Shown: positions 7,781 to 15,902 of the stretch, one piece after another
Numbering within the stretch: position 1 is the first letter of the stretch
How the letters are laid out: each line of letters opens with the position of its first letter
From: Chitinophaga sancti
GTDB taxonomy: Bacteria > Bacteroidota > Bacteroidia > Chitinophagales > Chitinophagaceae
Reading direction: 5' to 3'
Assembly: GCF_034424315.1 (NCBI RefSeq)
Contig: NZ_CP139972.1
Span: forward strand, 1,922,001 to 1,986,000
Length of the DNA stretch: 64,000 nt
Translations under genes and position numbers: made by a program
The notes under the pieces: generated by a model
Databases searched by the model: none
What the model was told of the DNA's origin: nothing
Seen by the model: the letters and a program-made list of their open reading frames with translations, nothing else

Positions 7781-8499
7781 ACAGCGTAAATAACATAGCC
7801 GAAAGTTTCGGCACATTGTACCACCCAAAATCCGCATTGGTTTTTTATGAAACCGCAGGAACGGACACCAATATGTACGTGGAGCATTTTGATATGGACA
7901 GTAACGGAACGCCAGTAAATGCCCATCCTTTGACGGTAAAAGAAGCCAACGTATTAGCTAAGGCTTTACAGACCGATGAAGAAAAGAGCAAAGCCTTTTT
8001 AAAGCCGAAGGGCATTTTGCCAACAAATATTCTGCACATCAATCCGAGCGAAAAAGGTACGGTGCTATGGTACACCAAAGCACAGCAACGGCAACTGTAC
8101 TTTGTGAATGGTTTGGGCATACCCAACGGAGTGGCACAAGTATAGCCAATGCTGTGGTTTGCCAATAAAAACAGTCTTGCCGTTTTTGCCCTTGCAACAG
8201 ACAGCAGACCAACAGAAAAAACGCCGTTGCATTACGCCCCCTTTTTTAACATCTATGAAGATGGCAGGGTGTGTATGGGTACGGTGACTATCGACATCAA
8301 AAATTCGGCTTCGGTTGAGGAATTTATACAGGCGTGGGAAAGCTATTTTTTTAACAGCTACTTCAGCCACCTATTGGGAAGCCATAGCCCCATAAAAGGG
8401 AATTGCGTAAACGTATGGAAAGACCTTATCGGTACAGATAAACCCTTTCCGAAAAAGGTATTGAAAGGGAATAATAAGACACTTAAAAATCTATTGTGA
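7777..8499 (+). pseudogene. PRTRC system protein B split by an in-frame amber stop
   Basis: Two stretches in the same frame, 7777-8145 and 8149-8499, together match PRTRC protein B. The N-part has FGTLYHPKSALVFYE and LHINPSEKGTVLWYTKAQQR. The C-part has PMLWFANKNSLAVFALAT, LHYAPFFNIYEDGRVCMG and FFNSYFSHLLGSH. The only break is a TAG at 8143-8145 between GVAQV and PMLWF, consistent with a single C-to-T change from CAG. There is no frameshift. The gene overlaps its upstream neighbour by ATGA and the ThiF gene by TGATG, so translation coupling was probably intact before the mutation. The two fragments might still be made by re-initiation at 8149. Confidence 0.82.
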
Positions 8500-9305
8500 T
8501 GAATACAGAAAAAACAGCAGTCCATTTTACAGACAAGTATCTGATAAGTCCCACCAATCCCATTTCTGTAAACCTTATCGGGGCAGGTGGCACAGGTTCA
8601 AAGGTGTTGACCGCTTTAATGGAGATAAACGAGAGTTTGATAGCATTAGGGCACGCAGGGTTACAGGTGCGTTTGTGGGACGATGATGTTATCACCAATG
8701 CCAATTTAGGCAGACAGCGATTTTTTGAATGCGAAACTGGATTATACAAATCCGTAGCCCTGATAAACCGCATCAACCGTTGTATCGGTTCAAACTGGAA
8801 GGCCGAAACGGTAAAGTTTGAAAAGGACAAGTTTGGCAGACTGCCCGAAAATGCAAGGGCAACCGTTACCATAACCTGTGTGGATAATGTACAGGCGAGG
8901 TTTGGCGTTGCTGAAATCCTAAACGAAGCCAGCTACCGCAGACATTACCAAGATGAGCCAAAATATTGGCTGGATTTTGGCAACAGCCAAGATACAGGGC
9001 AAGTGCTGTTATCTACCATCGGGGAGATAAAACAGCCCAATTCAGAAAAGTACCAAACGGTGGCAAGCCTGCCATTTGTTACCGATGAATATGGCGAATT
9101 GCTGAAACAGTCCGAACAAGCGGACAACACGCCAAGCTGTTCACTTGCCGAAGCTTTGGAACACCAGGATTTGTTTATCAATTCATCATTGACACAAATG
9201 GGTTGCTCTTTATTGTGGAACCTGTTTCGCAGGGGAATGACCGAATACAAGGGATTTTTTCACAATCTGAAAGACTTCCGTACGCACCCGATAAAAGTCG
9301 CCTGA
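8499..9305 (+). CDS. PRTRC system ThiF-family protein
   Basis: The product has 268 residues and an E1-like/ThiF Rossmann fold. The nucleotide-binding glycine loop NLIGAGGTGSKVLTALME is at residues about 24-41. It is followed by the family's acidic and Asn motifs, RLWDDDVITNANLGRQRF, and a later CVDNVQARF. The catalytic Cys of canonical E1 enzymes is not evident, which fits a PRTRC-specific ThiF relative of unknown substrate. The ATG at 8499 overlaps the stop of PRTRC B (TGATG), which makes it a better start than the GTG one codon earlier. It is the last gene of the operon; a hairpin with T-rich arm follows. Confidence 0.88.
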   Translation: MNTEKTAVHFTDKYLISPTNPISVNLIGAGGTGSKVLTALMEINESLIALGHAGLQVRLWDDDVITNANLGRQRFFECETGLYKSVALINRINRCIGSNWKAETVKFEKDKFGRLPENARATVTITCVDNVQARFGVAEILNEASYRRHYQDEPKYWLDFGNSQDTGQVLLSTIGEIKQPNSEKYQTVASLPFVTDEYGELLKQSEQADNTPSCSLAEALEHQDLFINSSLTQMGCSLLWNLFRRGMTEYKGFFHNLKDFRTHPIKVA

Positions 9306-9323
9306 CACGAAAAGTCGGGCGGC

Positions 9324-9362
9324 AAAAAGACACTCCCTTCCGATGGTCGGGGCAGTCTTTTT
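9324..9362 (+). terminator. Terminator-like hairpin after the PRTRC operon
   Basis: AAAAAGAC (9324-9331) pairs with GTCTTTTT (9355-9362), and CTCCC/GGGG extends the stem inside. It lies 18 bp after the ThiF stop. The A-tract/T-tract ends would allow termination in both directions. Confidence 0.65.
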
Positions 9363-9454
9363 GCATCTAAGCGGTGCAACCCCATTGCCAAAATGATACG
9401 GCTACGCACCATCATCACAATCATTTTATCAAACAGGTTGCGACAGCATTTGCG

Positions 9455-9527
9455 TGGGATATTCGTTATCCCATTATTATTTTGGAAGACTTACTTTCTT
9501 TCGTGAGCTGAGCGAAAAAGAAAGTAA
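9455..9527. repeat. Two hairpins between the convergent PRTRC and response-regulator genes
   Basis: TGGGAT (9455-9460) pairs with ATCCCA (9468-9473) and is followed by an AT-rich run. Then TTACTTTCTTT (9491-9501) and AAAGAAAGTAA (9517-9527) form an 11-bp perfect inverted repeat, ending 12 bp before the response-regulator stop. The second could act as a terminator for the minus-strand gene, or mark a rearrangement end, since that gene appears to lack its usual C-terminal domain. Confidence 0.55.
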
Positions 9528-9539
9528 CAAAGAAACCCG

Positions 9540-10262
9540 CTATTGGGGAAACTGTTTATAATATTTTTTGGCTATTTCATAAACGCCTGCGCTGAAATAT
9601 TGGCCACCTCCGGATATTATCTTAATGGCTTTTTTGAGTTCTTCTGGATCAGCACCTTTTAATATATAGCCTTTTGCTCCGCAATTCAGCATCTTCACTA
9701 CGTCCTGCACCTCATCGTTGACGCTAAAAGCCAGGATATTCGTCTGCGGATATTTTTCAAGCAATGCTTTGGCGGTTTCAAAGCCGTTCATTACGGGCAT
9801 ATTAATATCTACAATCATCACGTCGGGAACCTCTTCGCTCTGTTCCATTTTTTCCAATGCCGACTTTCCGTTTTCCGCTTCAAATATGACTTCAAAGGCA
9901 CTATCTTCTCTTAGAAAATCACAGATACCCTTTCTTAGCAGGTCGTGGTCATCTACGAATGCCGTCTTAATTTTTCTTTCTTCGCTCATTGTCTTTATTT
10001 CGTTTTTTAAGATTAAAAAATTGTCGAAAGGCTTGGATGTGTCAGGCTGGCTATAAGATTGGGGTATGCCGCTGTCAACCGCAATGTTCCTAACATTGAA
10101 ACGGTTAAGCCATTGTTTGAAATGAGCTATTTGAGCAGGTTGGAATTTTACGATTTCCCCGTTTTTAAGGGATATAATGAATGTATCTATACAGAGGGAA
10201 AAGGCTGATAGCTGCGACGCAGGGTGGTCAAATTCGGGGTAAAAAATATGCTCGTTATCCAT
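9540..10262 (-). CDS. Response regulator receiver domain fused to a small N-terminal domain
   Basis: From ATG 10262 the product is 240 residues. Residues 1-85 form a small domain (IFYPEFDHP, SAFSLCIDTFIISLKNGEIV, FKQWLNRFNVRNI). From MSEERKIKTAFVDDHDLLRK (internal ATG at 9989) a CheY-like receiver follows: the acidic pocket FVDDHD, the phospho-acceptor Asp in VDINMPVMNG, the switch Ser in LAFSVND, and the Lys in YILKGADPEEL. The usual LuxR-type HTH is missing, because the protein ends QFPQ just after the receiver. No stop separates the two parts, so they are either one fusion or two overlapping starts. It lies downstream of the structured RNA, probably under its control. Confidence 0.75.
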   Translation of the reverse strand: MDNEHIFYPEFDHPASQLSAFSLCIDTFIISLKNGEIVKFQPAQIAHFKQWLNRFNVRNIAVDSGIPQSYSQPDTSKPFDNFLILKNEIKTMSEERKIKTAFVDDHDLLRKGICDFLREDSAFEVIFEAENGKSALEKMEQSEEVPDVMIVDINMPVMNGFETAKALLEKYPQTNILAFSVNDEVQDVVKMLNCGAKGYILKGADPEELKKAIKIISGGGQYFSAGVYEIAKKYYKQFPQ

Positions 10263-10286
10263 ACCATAATGTTTTAGGTGGTGGAA

Positions 10287-10479
10287 GCCTCGCACAAAAA
10301 AAAGAGCGCGGGCAACTACACTTACCGCACATTGAGGTACTGGTATACCCGACAACGAATAAGCGAGCGCCCACGCCTTTGACGTGAGCGTCCTTACTTA
10401 TCTGTCCCGTTGTCTAAAAATTACCAGTTTTCAATGTGGGACTTAAAGCAAAAACACTTTAAGTATTTTCTATATTTTC
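10287..10479 (-). ncRNA. Structured leader RNA / attenuator candidate, copy 1
   Basis: On the minus strand a -7 box TATCTTTG (10492-10485) starts a transcript that folds as a long rod. Stems in order are CACATTGA/TCAATGTG, ACTGGTA/TACCAGT, GACAACG/CGTTGTC, ATAAG/CTTAT and CGCTCACG/CGTGGGCG. The 3' strand of the closing stem (TCAATGTG) overlaps GTGCGG, which can pair with CCGCGC just before eight Ts, forming a Rho-independent terminator. The two folds exclude each other. A second copy at 18045 keeps every stem with different bases. It precedes the fused response-regulator gene. It could be a riboswitch-like attenuator or a terminated small RNA of about 185 nt. Confidence 0.72.
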
Positions 10480-10539
10480 AGCAGCAAAGATACTAAACTC
10501 ATCCCTATCTGAAACCATATAAGACAGAAAAGGTTACAG

Positions 10540-10833
10540 TCAATGTGTTTTATGTGAAATGTAATTTTGTTCCAATACACTCATAATATCGGTTTCCTTG
10601 TAGATTATCTTGCCGCCGATCTGTATAAAGGGCAAGATGTTGTCGTCCCTGTATTGCTGTAATGTTCGTTTGCTGATATGTAATAACCTGCAAACATCTT
10701 CGCCTGTTAAATATATTTGGCCGTTCATCACAGGGCGGTAATTCTTCAGTATTGCTTGAATACGGCTTTTTAACGCTGTTATCATCTGTTGTTGCTCGAT
10801 GATTTCTTCGGCTTCATTTGTTAGTAAATCCAT
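10540..10833 (-). CDS. Excisionase-like helix-turn-helix protein (distal)
   Basis: From ATG 10833 the product is 97 residues with a helical N-terminus (EEIIEQQQMITALKSRIQAI) and a MerR/excisionase-type HTH: YLTGEDVCRLLHISKRTLQQYRDD, then a wing with IGGKIIYKETDI. Such paired small HTH proteins in CTnDOT-type elements (Xis2c/Xis2d) bend DNA at the attachment sites during excision. It overlaps its upstream partner by 20 bp, so the two are translationally coupled. A longer start at 10881 would run into the partner's coding region and is less likely. Confidence 0.82.
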   Translation of the reverse strand: MDLLTNEAEEIIEQQQMITALKSRIQAILKNYRPVMNGQIYLTGEDVCRLLHISKRTLQQYRDDNILPFIQIGGKIIYKETDIMSVLEQNYISHKTH

Positions 10834-11125
10834 TATCGTTGGTATTGTACGGCTGTCCGGCTTCGAGCAAAGCCCGTACATCCGAAAGTTTGTAATAGTT
10901 TTTGCGGTTCAGTTTGGAGTAAGGCAATACCCCTTTGTCTTTGTACGTCTGCAAAGTGCGCTTGGTAATGTTCATCATCAGGCACACCTCCTGGTTATCG
11001 AGCCATTGCTCTTCCTTGAAAATCGAGCTGTATTTGCGAGTAGCACTTTCGGTTAGTTCCAGAAGTGCTTTCAGCTCATTTTTCATTCCCTCCAGCGCTG
11101 ATTTCTGTATTGCGATAACTTCCAT
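10814..11125 (-). CDS. Excisionase-like helix-turn-helix protein (proximal)
   Basis: The product has 103 residues. After an N-terminal helix (KSALEGMKNELKALLELTES) comes an HTH_17-type domain, WLDNQEVCLMMNITKRTLQT, then YKDKGVLPYSKLNRKNYYKLSDV, the recognition helix plus wing of small excisionases. It is the first gene of the two-gene HTH operon. Two head-to-tail copies of the box GGCAGKRTTTGGC lie 75-97 bp upstream (11200-11222), so an external activator such as RteC is a reasonable guess for control. Confidence 0.85.
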   Translation of the reverse strand: MEVIAIQKSALEGMKNELKALLELTESATRKYSSIFKEEQWLDNQEVCLMMNITKRTLQTYKDKGVLPYSKLNRKNYYKLSDVRALLEAGQPYNTNDNGFTNK

Positions 11126-11199
11126 AGTTTGCTTCTTTTTTGCTGCGGAAGTCGAATTTATAAATGTCTATTACAGGATTGGGAAAGATTGCGTTAAGA

Positions 11200-11222
11200 G
11201 GCAGTGTTTGGCGGTATTTGGC
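11200..11222. promoter_or_regulatory. Tandem operator-like box upstream of the HTH (xis-like) operon
   Basis: GGCAGTGTTTGGC (11200-11212) and GGCGGTATTTGGC (11210-11222) are two overlapping copies with a 10-bp period. A further inverted partial copy, GCCAAACCC, lies at 11311. The same box recurs as a 20-bp-spaced pair before the DUF1896 gene (57351 and 57371) and in its decayed duplicate (59648 and 59668). It reads as a transcription-factor site on one helix face. Confidence 0.55.
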
Positions 11223-11250
11223 GGGTTATACTATCACTATAAAACAAAAA

Positions 11251-11271
11251 CGGACAACCAAAAGTTATCCG
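11251..11271. terminator. Small hairpin in the gap between HTH operon and DUF6624 gene
   Basis: CGGACAAC (11251-11258) pairs with GTTATCCG (11264-11271) with one mismatch, after an A-tract. It resembles the hairpins at 12301 and 21461 and could terminate transcription of the DUF6624-side genes. No gene is seen in 11126-11334. Confidence 0.4.
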
Positions 11272-11334
11272 CCTTTCATATCGTTTTTGCTATGTAGCAA
11301 CCCAACCGCTGCCAAACCCTTTTTATTTGTTGTT

Positions 11335-11934
11335 TTATTTTGTCCAACCGACAGTTATTTTCCATTCTTCAACCTCCTGTTTTCTTTTTCCAAAGTCTGC
11401 GGGTGGCAATTGATTTTCATCCTCTGCTTGTCTTCTTATAAATTCTGTTTGTTCTTGAAGCGTGTTTAGCCCGATTAAATTTCTTCTTTCATTTACTTTG
11501 ATTAGGTCATCAAAATGATTTGGACTTAAATTTCCGTTTGCATCCCAATCGAACTGCGTTCCATAAAGTTGTTGTTTCCCTTCAAATACTGCTATTCGGT
11601 CAGTTAGATACGCTAAATTTTTAGGATCTGCTTTATTTTCTTTAACCGCAGTTTCCAGCAATTCTGCGCATTTTTTCATAAGCGCTGGTTGTTCGATTGA
11701 ATGCTGTATTATCAACCACGTTGCTTCATTTGCTTCACTACCAACTTTGTCAATTGTTGGATAGCCGATTGCGTCTATTATGCCGCTTAGTATTTTAGCA
11801 TTTCTGTTGTGCAACTCTTTCATTTCTTCGTTATACCCTTCAGTAAGTTGTCCGTTTTGAACAAGCTTATCCCTTAATTCTAAATCAGCATTTTTTAAGT
11901 CAATGATATTTTCAGCAATGCTTTTAAAGTCCAT
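11335..11934 (-). CDS. DUF6624 domain protein
   Basis: The product has 199 residues. The conserved run of this family is present: LELRDKLVQNGQL, HNRNAKILSGIIDAIGYP, EATWLIIQHSIEQPALMKKC, NLAYLTDRIAVFEGKQQLYG and the highly conserved YGTQFDWDANG. The family is common in Bacteroidota and Actinobacteria, but its role is unknown. There is no signal peptide or membrane helix. It starts directly after the stop of the membrane protein at 11935, so both are one transcription unit. Confidence 0.8.
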   Translation of the reverse strand: MDFKSIAENIIDLKNADLELRDKLVQNGQLTEGYNEEMKELHNRNAKILSGIIDAIGYPTIDKVGSEANEATWLIIQHSIEQPALMKKCAELLETAVKENKADPKNLAYLTDRIAVFEGKQQLYGTQFDWDANGNLSPNHFDDLIKVNERRNLIGLNTLQEQTEFIRRQAEDENQLPPADFGKRKQEVEEWKITVGWTK

Positions 11935-12210
11935 TTATTTTTTAATTTCAGTGTTGCTGTTTTGTAATTTTTCTTTGTCCTTTTTCTCACGGGAATAAAC
12001 CCACAACGATAACAGCCCGAAAATAATCAGTGCGTAAGCTACCCATTTTCCAACCTTTTCAATCAATTTAATGAAGACTGAACTTTCGTAAGACGAAAAG
12101 CCCTCTGCTCCGGTATCGCTTCGTCTGTAAAACTTTCTTCTGTTAATCCAGTAACGAAGTCCCAAGCCTGCAACCAAAAATATTATCCCTATAACCAATG
12201 ATGATACCAT
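11935..12210 (-). CDS. Small membrane protein, 91 aa
   Basis: Two hydrophobic helices, VSSLVIGIIFLVAGLGLRYW near the N-terminus and WVAYALIIFGLLSLWVY near residues 53-70, flank a basic, Tyr-rich loop (RRKFYRRSDTG). The tail is highly charged (REKKDKEKLQ). No family was recognised. It abuts the DUF6624 gene with no gap, which suggests the two act together, perhaps with the membrane protein as an anchor (inference). Confidence 0.65.
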   Translation of the reverse strand: MVSSLVIGIIFLVAGLGLRYWINRRKFYRRSDTGAEGFSSYESSVFIKLIEKVGKWVAYALIIFGLLSLWVYSREKKDKEKLQNSNTEIKK

Positions 12211-12300
12211 ATCCTCACATTTTTAATTTCATAGTATAAATTTAAGAAATATTGATGAACCCCTAAAATGCACGTAAGACGATACACTATAAATAGAAAA

Positions 12301-12323
12301 CGGCTTACCATTGAGATAAGCCG
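12301..12323. terminator. Hairpin between MFS gene and small membrane protein
   Basis: CGGCTTA (12301-12307) pairs with TAAGCCG (12317-12323) around a 9-nt loop. It lies 56 bp beyond the MFS stop on the minus strand, with A/T-rich flanks. It is close in sequence to the terminator at 21461, which bounds the other end of the same cargo block. Confidence 0.6.
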
Positions 12324-12378
12324 CTACCGAACAGATTGAAATGGTACGGAAGATTTTAAAACCATAAATCAATCGGGG

Positions 12379-13527
12379 CTAAATCCGCTGCTTTCTTTCC
12401 AGTAGATATCTAAGCCCTACCATAGCTATAGCGGCAACACCAAAAACTGCACCGACCCAAGGAGCAATTGCAACCCCACTGTGAAAGATGAACCATCCGC
12501 TTACTGTAGTGCCAACTGCCACGCCCAAATTGCCGAATGATGTTGCCAGACTATTGGCAAACTCCAAAGCGTTAGGTGCAGCAGAGATCATGTAGGCAGA
12601 TGCGTTCAGGAAGCATGGTGCATAAAAGAACCCCCAAATGGCGATTACGGCAACCGTTGCAATTGTACTGCCTTCTGATAAATAAAGGGCAAAGGGAATA
12701 ATAACTGTACCCGATAAAAACAGTGCGGCTGTTATGGGAATGCTTCTACCGAGCAACTTCCCCGCAAGCCAGTTAGATAAAACGCCGGTAATCCCAAATA
12801 ATAACAGCATATAGCTTGCCATGTCACCAGTCATGTTCTTGGTTTTGCTAATATAATCGGCAAAATAGCTGTATGTAGAAAACCACGCAGCGATCATAAA
12901 AAAGTTCATGGTCGTACTGATAATGAAAGTCTTATTCTTAAGTATGCTCAACTGGCTTCCATAAGATTTCTTTTCCTTCACAGGCATAGTCGGTAGCCCT
13001 TTCCAGATGGCAATCAGGGCAATCATCGTAACCAGTGCCTGTACCAAAAAGGATGCCTGCCAGTTGAGCCTTCCTGCCAACCAGGTTGCAAGAGGTACGG
13101 TAGTCACCATCGTAATGGCAATCCCACCTAACACAATCCCCATCATTTCATTTTTTATTTTATCGTTTACCCCTGATGTTGCTGCTGCAATTGCTACAGC
13201 AATATATACTGGTTGCAGAAAAGCTGGCAGGATTCTTACCAGCAGCAGCAACCAGAATGGCGGTGCAAATGCGGAAACGATCCCAGTAATGAGAAAAATA
13301 GAAATTGCCGTCATCATTACTTTTTTCCGGTCAAATTCCGATGCAAGCAATGTCATAAACGGCCCTGTAAGTGCGATAACCATTGCAAAGGCACTTAATA
13401 GAATGCCTGCTTTTTCAATGGAGATGTGGTAGTGCTCTGCCAACTGTGGTAGAATCCCTATGACACCAAACTCTGTGGTGATCACACCAATCATTCCCAA
13501 ACATCCGATGTACGCAATTCTTTTCAT
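12379..13527 (-). CDS. MFS transporter, DHA1-type efflux pump
   Basis: The 382-residue protein has about 12 hydrophobic helices and the N-terminal pattern MKRIAYIGCLGMIGVITTEF. The loop 2-3 signature appears as LLASEFDRKK (the family's GxxxDRxGRR), and the second half repeats it more weakly as LAGKLLGRS. DHA1 family members export drugs or small metabolites by proton antiport in the inner membrane. Substrate cannot be read from sequence. It is followed upstream by the secreted serine hydrolase gene, 39 bp away on the same strand, and both are divergent from a LysR gene that is their probable regulator. Confidence 0.88.
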   Translation of the reverse strand: MKRIAYIGCLGMIGVITTEFGVIGILPQLAEHYHISIEKAGILLSAFAMVIALTGPFMTLLASEFDRKKVMMTAISIFLITGIVSAFAPPFWLLLLVRILPAFLQPVYIAVAIAAATSGVNDKIKNEMMGIVLGGIAITMVTTVPLATWLAGRLNWQASFLVQALVTMIALIAIWKGLPTMPVKEKKSYGSQLSILKNKTFIISTTMNFFMIAAWFSTYSYFADYISKTKNMTGDMASYMLLLFGITGVLSNWLAGKLLGRSIPITAALFLSGTVIIPFALYLSEGSTIATVAVIAIWGFFYAPCFLNASAYMISAAPNALEFANSLATSFGNLGVAVGTTVSGWFIFHSGVAIAPWVGAVFGVAAIAMVGLRYLLERKQRI

Positions 13528-13565
13528 ATCTTTTTATGCCGTTATTTAATAGATGGTATTTCAAA

Positions 13566-14843
13566 TTACTCATTCAGGGTAGAATAGATCACATTCTTGA
13601 ACAGATGCCCTATATCCTCAGAATAAGCATCGTATTCCTGTGTATAAACAAGTCCTATAAGGTTTTGCTCCTTGTCGACCCAGTAGTGAGTATTAAAAAT
13701 ACCTCCCCAATAAAAAGTTCCTACACCGGGAGATTGCATGTATTTGTTTTCTTTTGTAATTAAGGCAACGCCAAGACCAAACTGCAACGAAACAGGTCTT
13801 TTTATATCCTCTGAAAGCTGGTTGGTCAACATGAGTTCCAAAGTTTTTGCCCCGATAAGTCTTTTCCCTCCGGCATATCCGTTGTTGAGAAATAGGGTCA
13901 GGAATTTACCGTAATCGCTTGTTGTGGAAACCAATCCAGCTCCTCCTGAAAGGTAAATGTTGTCGGCTAATGGATAATCGGGATCATTGCCTTCATAAAT
14001 CGAAGTATTTACATTCCTGAAAATTCCTTCTTTGTCCTTGATGGATAGTGCAACCAGACGGGATGCTTTTTCCTTTGGCAGATGGAAGTAGGTGTCCTTC
14101 ATTTCTAAAGGTTCAAAAATCCGGTTTCGAAAAAAATCGTCTAATGAAACGCCACTCCAGATTTCAATCAGGCGTCCCAGTACATCATCGTTGAGTCCAT
14201 AGGTGAATGCTGTGCCAGGCTGATGAACCAGCGGTTGCTCTGCCAGCAACTGGATTTTGGTCTTTAATTCGCCCTTGCTGCCGATACCAGAAGCTATTCC
14301 CGCTTTGGCATAAATCGCATTAATGGTCGGGTTGCCGGAAAATACGGGATAGGCAATCCCGGATGTATGCCGAAACAGGTCGCGTACAGTTATTTCACGC
14401 TCCATTGGCAGGGTTGTATAACTGCTATCTACCGGATTGAACCTATCCAGCACCTGAATGTTCTTAAACTCCGGGATGTACCTGGAAACGGGATCATCCA
14501 GCAGGAACTTACCTTCTTCCCAGAGCATGAGTGCAGCAAGGCTGGTTACCGCTTTGGTTTGTGAAGCAATACGGAAGATATGGTCGGTACGCATCTCTAT
14601 TTTCTTTTTCGGATCGGCATAGCCAAATGCTTTGTTGTACACTGGCTTTCCATTTTTGAGGAGGAGGATAGTGATGCCCACTGTCTGTTTTTTGTAGAGC
14701 ATTTCCGTTGCCAGTTTGTCTATCCTAGAATTTTGAGCTGCATCTGTTTGGGCATAAAGCTGGGGAACTGCTATTATTCCTATGCTGGTCAGCATCATTA
14801 GAAATACATAGTGCATAAAAGTTGAGATCATTTTTTTCATCAT
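13566..14843 (-). CDS. Secreted serine hydrolase, beta-lactamase/PBP fold (class C-like)
   Basis: The product has 425 residues with a signal peptide (MMKKMISTFMHYVFLMMLTS, cleavage near YAQT). The catalytic S-x-x-K is SQTK at residues 94-97 (RIASQTKAV). The Y-x-N equivalent is YGLN near residue 214. It also carries the LFRHTSGIAY and LGRLIEIWSG blocks of esterase/beta-lactamase-like hydrolases. Family members act on esters, peptides or beta-lactams in the periplasm; a resistance role is not shown. It shares its strand with the MFS gene. The divergent LysR gene starts 107 bp away. Confidence 0.88.
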   Translation of the reverse strand: MMKKMISTFMHYVFLMMLTSIGIIAVPQLYAQTDAAQNSRIDKLATEMLYKKQTVGITILLLKNGKPVYNKAFGYADPKKKIEMRTDHIFRIASQTKAVTSLAALMLWEEGKFLLDDPVSRYIPEFKNIQVLDRFNPVDSSYTTLPMEREITVRDLFRHTSGIAYPVFSGNPTINAIYAKAGIASGIGSKGELKTKIQLLAEQPLVHQPGTAFTYGLNDDVLGRLIEIWSGVSLDDFFRNRIFEPLEMKDTYFHLPKEKASRLVALSIKDKEGIFRNVNTSIYEGNDPDYPLADNIYLSGGAGLVSTTSDYGKFLTLFLNNGYAGGKRLIGAKTLELMLTNQLSEDIKRPVSLQFGLGVALITKENKYMQSPGVGTFYWGGIFNTHYWVDKEQNLIGLVYTQEYDAYSEDIGHLFKNVIYSTLNE

Positions 14844-14950
14844 TTAGGTATGTTGGAATTTAAACAACGATGCAAAGTTGGGGATACTTACTCTATAAAG
14901 AAAATAAGGTGATTTATCAAAGCCCATAAATTTATTTATAAATTTGCGGT

Positions 14951-15838
14951 ATGGTAAATTTGGAATGGTACAGGACATTTAAGGCGATCTATCAGACCGG
15001 TTCGCTTACTGCGGCATCAAAGGCATTGTTTATATCCCAACCTAACGTTAGCCAGCATCTTTCTGCATTGGAAGCACATGTGGGCAGGCAGCTTTTTGAA
15101 CGAAAACCACGACTGGTTCCCACGGACTACGGTAAACTATTCTACACGCAAATGGTAGAGCCTCTGGAAAAACTTGAAGAAATTGAAACCGACTTCAAGG
15201 CGATATGCTGTTTGTCGCAACTGCCTATCGTTCGCATCGGCACCGTGAAAGAGTTCTTCCATGCCGTTTCTTCCAGACATCTTTCGGCTATCCCTGCCAG
15301 CCTGCTGGTTTCTTTTGGCCTTACAAAAGAACTCATCGCCAAACTCCCGAAAGGTGAATTGGATTTCGTAATTGCTACCCAGAGAACGGAAGAAAAAAAC
15401 ATCATCTATGAGCCCATTCTAAAAGAAGAGTTTGCCATTGTTGGAAATCATTCGATGGATATATCCGGCTTTAAAAAATTCATAAAGGCTAAAGAGTGGG
15501 AAAGTGCAGAAGAATGGCTACTTAGGCAAACATGGTTTACCTACAGTGCTGATCTGGCCATTATACGAAGATTTTGGTTGCAAAACTTCAAAAAGAGACC
15601 GGCTTTGAAACCCCGCTTTACGATACCGGACATGCAGGTCATTCTAGAGGCGATAGGTACAGGTGAGGGCTTAACCATTACGGCTGATTACCTTACCGGG
15701 GAATTGTTAGCGGAAAAGAAACTGAAACTGGTCTGGAAAGGGCACACAGTCACCGAAAATACCCTTTACCTTGCCTACGACAAAACAAAGGTCACGACAG
15801 CCCAGATAAAAATTGCACACCTGCTTTTTGATAAATAG
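14951..15838 (+). CDS. LysR-family regulator (copy 1)
   Basis: The product has 295 residues. The N-terminal HTH reads LEWYRTFKAIYQTGSLTAAS and ISQPNVSQHLSALEAHVG, and the C-terminal two-lobed effector domain runs from about residue 90. The opening NLEWYRTFKAIYQTG closely matches the second LysR at 18521 (NLEWFRTFRAIYETG), so the two are paralogues. Divergent placement from the serine hydrolase/MFS pair, with a 107-bp gap, is the usual LysR arrangement. It probably controls that pair and itself. Confidence 0.92.
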   Translation: MVNLEWYRTFKAIYQTGSLTAASKALFISQPNVSQHLSALEAHVGRQLFERKPRLVPTDYGKLFYTQMVEPLEKLEEIETDFKAICCLSQLPIVRIGTVKEFFHAVSSRHLSAIPASLLVSFGLTKELIAKLPKGELDFVIATQRTEEKNIIYEPILKEEFAIVGNHSMDISGFKKFIKAKEWESAEEWLLRQTWFTYSADLAIIRRFWLQNFKKRPALKPRFTIPDMQVILEAIGTGEGLTITADYLTGELLAEKKLKLVWKGHTVTENTLYLAYDKTKVTTAQIKIAHLLFDK

Positions 15839-15902
15839 GGTATCAGAAAAGCAAACCATGTAGATCTGTAAAGAGTTTGTTTGATTTTTATAAATTTACA
15901 GC

